A stretch of DNA of 64,000 nt. It comes from Pleodorina starrii. Its lineage: Eukaryota; Chlorophyta; Chlorophyceae; Chlamydomonadales; Volvocaceae. The position numbers were made by a program, and so were the translations under genes. Numbering within the stretch: the stretch's first letter is position 1; each line of letters opens with the position of its first letter. The DNA lies in contig BRXU01000002.1 in NCBI GenBank assembly GCA_030267565.1, positions 6,701,501 to 6,765,500 of the forward strand, given 5' to 3'. Of this stretch, positions 59,027-64,000 are shown piece after piece. The notes beneath the pieces were generated by a model, which worked only from the letters and a program-made list of their open reading frames with translations, did no database searches and was not told where the DNA came from.

Positions 59027-60695
59027 CTACAACACCCCTAGGGCGCTCTCCACCGCCCACAGCTGCTGGTCTAGGAGTGCGGTGGAGGGTTGCGCGCTGC
59101 TACTGCCCGGCTCGCCGAACGGTACGCCCAACTCCGTGCACAGCATTTGAACACGGCTGCTCAGCGCGTCGCGGCTTATGTCCGCCTCCGAAAGCTCGTT
59201 TCCAAACAAAACTCGCTCCAGCTTAATAATGCGCTGCTTCACCTGGCTGACAAGGGGGTCAACGCCGTTCACTGTGGCGGCAAGATGGCTGCGTGCCGGG
59301 GTGGAGGGCGTGCGGCCGCCGCCGGGGTTGGTGCCACTGGGGGCGGCGGCGGTCTGTCCTGCAGGGTACGACCCGGGACCCGTGGGGCGAACAGCTGCGG
59401 CCTTGGCGGCGGCGCTGATAATGCCCGTACGACCGATCGACTGCTGGTACGCTGACCTGTTGCTGGCAGTGAAGATCCCGGCACAACGGGCGCTGTCTGT
59501 GCGCGCGGCCTCCCCACGCACCGCGTCGGCCGTCACCAAGATGCCGAGACCCACTACCAGCAGCAGGGCAGCGTCGCCCTTGTGGCCCTGCATCAGCTCG
59601 TGCCGCAGTAGCCACAGCCACGCGGGTATGACGCCGAACGATAGCGTGACAAGCCACACGGACACCCCCACGACAGTGCGGACGAGGAGCTTGGTAAGCT
59701 TCTGCATGTCGATGAAGTCCGTGGGCGGGCATAGCAGCGGCAGGAGCAGGCCGCCGAGGCTCTTGGGCTGATCGTAGGGCAGCGGGCCCTGCATGATGGT
59801 GCTCAGTGCTGGCGCACTCATTTCCGTGTTGTTCCTGCTGCTACTGCTGCTTCCAGTCAAGGGCAATCGGCCTCGCCTCGAGGCTGCTGCTTGCTGCTGT
59901 TGCTGCTGCTGTTGCTCAGATAGCGCTAGGTACTCGCGCCAAAGGAGCTGGTAGCTGTCGCGCACGACCTGGGAGTGCGATCGTTGGGTTTGCGCTGACG
60001 GCCTTCTCGCGCTTGGCTCACGTACAGCGGCTGAGGCCGCGACGGGTGAGTCAAGAGGTCCAGATGGTAGGTTAGCCTGTGCAGCGGACGCTGCGCCAGC
60101 GGCAGCTGAAGTGGCGATGGGTGCTTCTGATGGTGTCCTTTGCTCAGTTGACCCTGCAACCGGCTCCTCTGACGGAGTGGCCGTATCAGGGGACGCTGCG
60201 GCCCGCGGATCTGACACGATGAGGGGCTCAGCTGGCGCGAGCAGCTCACCAGCAGTTGGGCGTGGCGACGCGGTGGTGGTTGCGCCGTGCCCCGGAGTAG
60301 ATGGAGATAAAGCTGGGGAACTTGCAGGAGCTGCCTCGATATCGGTCTGGGTGCTGACGTCGGCGAATCTGCGCGAATGGGAAGCTTGGATCCGAGTTGA
60401 TTGCACCTGGCGCAGGATGGAAAATCGGCAGGCCGTAAGTAGGTCGGGCACATGAGCTGTGGCGGAAGCTGTTAATCGCGATATCGCTGGGAAGCCCTGG
60501 CCTTACCCAAGCCGGCTGCTCGTTGCCTGAGTTGTCAAGTGGAAGCCTTTGCGAAGGCGTAGAATAAAATGGCTCACGATTTGCCGGGAGGTGGGACGTA
60601 GTCGATGCGCCGAAGTGGTCCTCTGATGCTGCCCAGTCCGCGAACAAGTTAAGCCCAGGCTGATTATCACGTGGAACTGTCCTTGCGACAGGCAT
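59027..60695 (-). CDS. Two-exon membrane protein with polyglutamine run (522 aa)
   Basis: Exon 1 is 60507-60695 (MPVARTVPRDNQPG ... EQPAW, 63 codons). It ends at donor GTAAGG. Exon 2 is 59027-60406, after acceptor GCGCCAG, and both sides are phase 0. The total is 522 residues. The first half is Ser/Ala/Pro-rich and disordered, with a run of eight Gln encoded near 59900-59917. Two hydrophobic segments follow, VSVWLVTLSFGVIPAWLWLL and DAALLLVVGLGILVTA. The C-terminal part ends in a predicted helical stretch (VSQVKQRIIKLERVLFGNEL). An ATG at 60451 heads a longer uninterrupted frame of exon 2 (474 residues), so a single-exon model is the main alternative. No family is recognised; a two-pass organelle or endomembrane protein is a guess. 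Confidence 0.65.
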
Positions 60696-61115
60696 ACAAC
60701 AGGTCCTTGTTCGTGTCGCTGATCACGCGTGGGCCATGTCGTTCAGGTCAATAACTTCTTGCAAATATCCTGCTTTTGCAGACAACTCCTGAAGGAAGTT
60801 CCGGCATAGCAGCAGTTGTGTGGGGGATGCTTGTCATGCTTAAGAGTTTTTAGTACGACACCGACGCGCGCATCGAATTGTCGTGCAGTGCTGCAGACAA
60901 GCATAGCCAAGCATACAGTATGATGTATGACTGCTATTGCATGCAGCGTTTTTGTATGTATGCATGAAAATTTTGCACACAACAACTGCCGAGACACATT
61001 TCACCCTGCACACTTTCTGTGCGACAGCCGGGGCTTTTGCAGCCCTCACTACGCGGGAACGGCCCTATATTCGTAATCGGTTTATATGATTTTGCCTTGA
61101 CAAGACCTGCCAAAG
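60696..61115. promoter_or_regulatory. Divergent intergenic region between two genes
   Basis: The genes starting at 60695 (minus) and 61116 (plus) are head to head, about 420 bp apart, so this holds both promoters. ATGTATGA and TGCATG elements near 60920-60965 are noted; no clear TATA box is assigned. Confidence 0.5.
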
Positions 61116-62761
61116 ATGGGAGGCTGTGTAAGCAGTTCCGCAGACAAGTACGAGACGAGCAAGGAGGTTGCAGACCTGAAGGCGCAGGTGGACCAACTCC
61201 AAAAGGCTCTAGCGGTGGCCAAAGGAAACGGTGTAGCTTATGTACCTGGCAAGGTGAGGTTCGCGCGGCGCTCCACACAGAACATCGCCGCTGCTCTGGC
61301 GCACACGCGGACTGCCGTGACCTGTCAGCAAGTCAGCAAACCGCACCGCTCTTACCCGCTCTTATCGCTATAAGCAAACCTCGACGTCATTGGCAAGGCT
61401 ACCGTCAGGCGCTGCCGGCAGTTGCTTGTGGCGCCCGTCCTTACGCCCCTAGACATCAATTGCCACGGGGACCCTGAGACAGGGAAAAACCTTGGACAGA
61501 CAGGGCTGGTTCTGCCATCACCCTCCCCCTCATTGGACTGGTGCGCAACCATTTGGTATAAGAGTCTGGAGGGGAAATGCCCCCATGCTCATGGTCGGGG
61601 TCTGGCGGTGCTGACGGGAGCACGTGGCGATGCTGCGGCGCCCGCTGCAGGCGGCAGATGCAATCCAAACCAAGATTCCCCGTAAAAAGTTGCTTCCCGC
61701 CCTCAGATTATATCTAGGCCGTGGTCACCATCTTAAGCCACCGCTAACCTTCCCGAACCCGCGTGGCGTCATCACCCGCAGGGCGGCGTGGTCGCTACCC
61801 TGTTTTTCCCGGACGCCAAACTGCCCTGCCGCAACATGAGAAAGCCCGGCGGATGCAGGCGGCAGCACTGTGAGTACGCAGCAGCTGCTCAGGCATGACG
61901 CTGTCTATCGGATATTTTTTACGGTACTTCAGCAGCCGTGGTACCGGACGAGACCGTAACTCAAATTCCGGGGAGGGCTGGCGTGGGGCTGTAGCGGTGG
62001 GGCCGCAGCGGCGAGCGTTGGAGCCGGAAGCGTAACCTAAAGCACCGAAACGCGCGGCACATATTTTGTCAGTACGTCCGTGCAATGATCTCGCTGCGTT
62101 GGAAGGGGGAGCTCTCCCACACATGGACGAGCATCCAGGCTTCCCTTCGGGCGACGGCCGAGCCGGGCCGGCCGAGGTGCTACACCGCCCCCGCTCCCCA
62201 CCGACCCCGCTCCCCGGCGGTAGACGGAACAGTAGATGTGAATTGGAGCAAGTGGCATGGGCTAAACCAAAGCTCGATAGAAGTGGCAGACGGCGCGTTT
62301 CGCGATGTGGCGGGAGGCGGGGGAAACAAAGCGTGAGAGGCGGGCATGTCTGCAGGCTGACTGCAGGCGGGCTCACCCCTCCCTGCCTTTCCCACTCCCC
62401 GGTGTCAGCCTGTCAGCTTCCCAATTTGGGCTGTCCCATGTTTGTCCGCGCGCACCGGCTCCTCACCCCATACCTTCGATGGCCGCTTCCCGCACATCAA
62501 CTCCTACCTACCTTTCTTTCCTAACCACGACCTGCCCTCTTGAGCCTCTCAACAGCAAAACGCCCTCGCCCCCCGCGCCCTCGCCCCCCGCGCCCTCCCA
62601 ACCCGCGCCCTCTCAACCCGCGCCCTCCCAACCCGCCAACGCTAGGCGAGTACGCGCACGAGCCCACCAGCTTGACCCGCTTCCTGGACTACCTGGGCAG
62701 CGCCACACGCACCCTGGACATCTGCGTGTTCACCATCACCAATGACGACATCAGCGATGTG
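61116..62761 (+). CDS. PLD6/Zucchini-like phospholipase D, 5' exons only
   Basis: Three phased exons were found: 61116-61253, 61782-61869 and 62646-62761 (an alternative exon 3 start is 62556). Exon 1 opens MGGCVSSS, a classic N-myristoylation (Gly2) plus palmitoylation (Cys) start, and continues as a short coiled coil ([17 protein letters not shown]). Exon 2 reads [17 protein letters not shown], matching the VLFFP segment of mitochondrial cardiolipin hydrolase/PLD6 proteins. Exon 3 reads [20 protein letters not shown] and [12 protein letters not shown], the first helix and strand of the PLD domain. The HxKxxxxD catalytic motif has not been reached: exon 3 ends at donor GTGCGT and no further exon is seen before the window ends. 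These enzymes cleave phospholipids or, in animals, act as piRNA nucleases; the role here is unknown. Anchoring by acylation is inferred. Confidence 0.75.
62556..62645 (+). repeat. CCGCGCCCTC 10-bp tandem repeat
   Basis: CGCCCTCGCCCCC/CGCGCCCTCCCAACC units repeat just before the PLD exon. They probably form part of the intron's pyrimidine-rich 3' end, or a Pro/Arg-rich coding stretch if the upstream acceptor is used. Confidence 0.75.
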
Positions 62762-62881
62762 GTGCGTCAGCAAGGGGGGGGGCTGGCGCGGGGAAAAGGG
62801 GCGGGGCGGGGCGGGACAGGGGGAATTGGGCCTGGCGGGGTCGCCGGAGGACAGGTGCTTGCTGTGTCGGGCGGGCTGGTT

Positions 62882-63060
62882 GGGTATAAAGCGGAAATCG
62901 CAGCGGAGAAGGGGACGGCGTGAGCGAACGGACCCAGAACCAAGCAATACTTACCGAGCATACCTGTAATCTAACCGAGCTGAAAAGCGCAGCGACCGCG
63001 TCGCCGCCAGACCAACCCAAACGGACGAGTACACGCGACAGCACAAGAACGGCACGAGCG
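62882..63060 (-). repeat. Dispersed retroelement fragment in the PLD gene
   Basis: 62882-62935 matches 49928-49982, and 62985-63045 inverted matches 45310-45372, upstream of the first 81-bp 3'-end repeat. The fragment is therefore a minus-oriented relative of the elements in the TTLL introns. It lies after PLD exon 3, in an intron of that gene if it continues. Confidence 0.7.
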
Positions 63061-63430
63061 CGTTTGTGATTGTGGATGGAGGACGGAGCGACTGCCGGAA
63101 GCCCGCAGCGGCAGATAGGCCGGGGTCTGCTGCTCCACGGATTCGGGGTTATCCCGCACCTTGGCAGCCCACTCCACTCCACCTTGGCCGCCCACTCCAC
63201 TTCGTTAGCAAACGAGAGCCTGCCGGGTAATGGTGGGCGCTCTCGTGATTGGCCGGCCGGGTGGTGCCCAGTCTGCGGGCGGTCGCTAGTCGGCCACTGC
63301 ATGAGCACAAGGGACGCGGGCACGCCACCGTACCGTGTCGTACCGCGACGTGTCGTACACCGGGGGATGGTGATGCGCGGGCGGGCGTCTGCATGACACT
63401 GCATCCGTCCATGAGAGGCCTTTCGGCCGC

Positions 63431-64000
63431 TGTTGTTGTTGTTGTTGTTGTTAGTTAACGGGTGTTACACTGTGGGCGACTCGCCCTGAGACAGGACGAG
63501 CACCGGGGGCCCTGACCGGGCCGAGACACAGCGCAGGGGCGGGCGCGCGGCTACGTCCGTCTGTTCCGCCGCGCGCGCCTCACTCCCTCACTCGCGTCAG
63601 CCAGGGGCACCCACCACAGCCCCTGGCCAACCAACTCAGCGGCGCAGACGACTGCGGGCCGCGCTTAGCGGGAGCCACGCGAGAGGCGTCACACACCTCA
63701 ACCAAAAACGCCTACCAAGACTAGCTACCACCCCCCACCTGGCCAGCCTCCTCGCGCGCTCACGGGGCTCTAGAGCTCTACGCAAAGAGTGCCTCTGAAC
63801 GCCCTCTACCCCTGGGGCAGGGGCCCACGACAACGGGGCGGCACCACCGCAGCCCAGAAAAAAAAACGAGGCAAGGGAAAGCCCACCTAGGCCCCCAGAC
63901 AAGGTCCCTCACGAGAACGAGGGGCTGAGTCCCCTCACCAAGGGCTCCCACGAAAGCCAGCACAGCAAGGAGCCCAACTGCCACAACGAACACGACAACC
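63431..64000 (-). mobile_element. Possible 3' end of a minus-strand retroelement
   Basis: (GTT)n at 63431-63452 would be an (AAC)n 3' tail read on the minus strand. The sequence to its right is of different character and has minus-strand frames with RERARRLARWGVV. It runs off the window, so the family cannot be named. Confidence 0.35.

Overview
The window looks like nuclear DNA of a volvocine (Chlamydomonas-like) green alga. The grounds are GC-rich coding exons with short phased GT-AG introns, a TGTAA poly(A) motif after one gene, very high repeat density, and tubulin-modification and chromovirus gene families. The genus is not determined. No bacterial operon, CRISPR array or plasmid signature is present. 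Gene models were built by hand from splice phase and family motifs; exon coordinates are in each entry.

Layout. 1-8038: a full-length Ty3/gypsy chromovirus (820-7632, LTRs identical by eye) inserted, with a perfect 5-bp target duplication, into an older antisense copy of its own family (1-819 plus 7633-8038). 8039-10022: G-rich minisatellite, scattered duplicated segments and a TTTCGG-type hexamer tract. 10023-35152: a tandem array of 18 units of about 1425 bp, each with one tRNA-Lys(CUU) gene. 35153-39358: the broken array end with a solo LTR carrying its own target duplication, a CTGG microsatellite, array relics (one a decayed tRNA) and short dispersed repeats. 39359-50574: a 12-exon (at least) tubulin-tyrosine-ligase-like gene on the minus strand, whose introns hold a 300-bp TAA tract, a tRNA-like repeat and a broken reverse transcriptase. 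52077-53462: a two-exon plus-strand gene of unknown function. 55796-58063: a six-exon four-pass membrane protein, plus strand. 59027-60695: a two-exon membrane protein with a polyglutamine run, minus strand. 61116-62761 and beyond: the 5' exons of a PLD6/Zucchini-like phospholipase D gene with an N-myristoylation-type start. 63430-64000: probably the 3' end of a further retroelement.

The host genes are independent transcription units and no shared pathway is evident. The strongest leads are: (i) gag and pol of the intact retrotransposon lie in one frame separated by a single UGA in a UGA-CGG context with a stem-loop at readthrough spacing; (ii) the homogenised tRNA-Lys array, with variant units recurring at 11-unit spacing and a second, antisense pol III-like motif per unit; and (iii) retroelement 3' ends lodged just inside the 5' splice sites of two consecutive TTLL introns.
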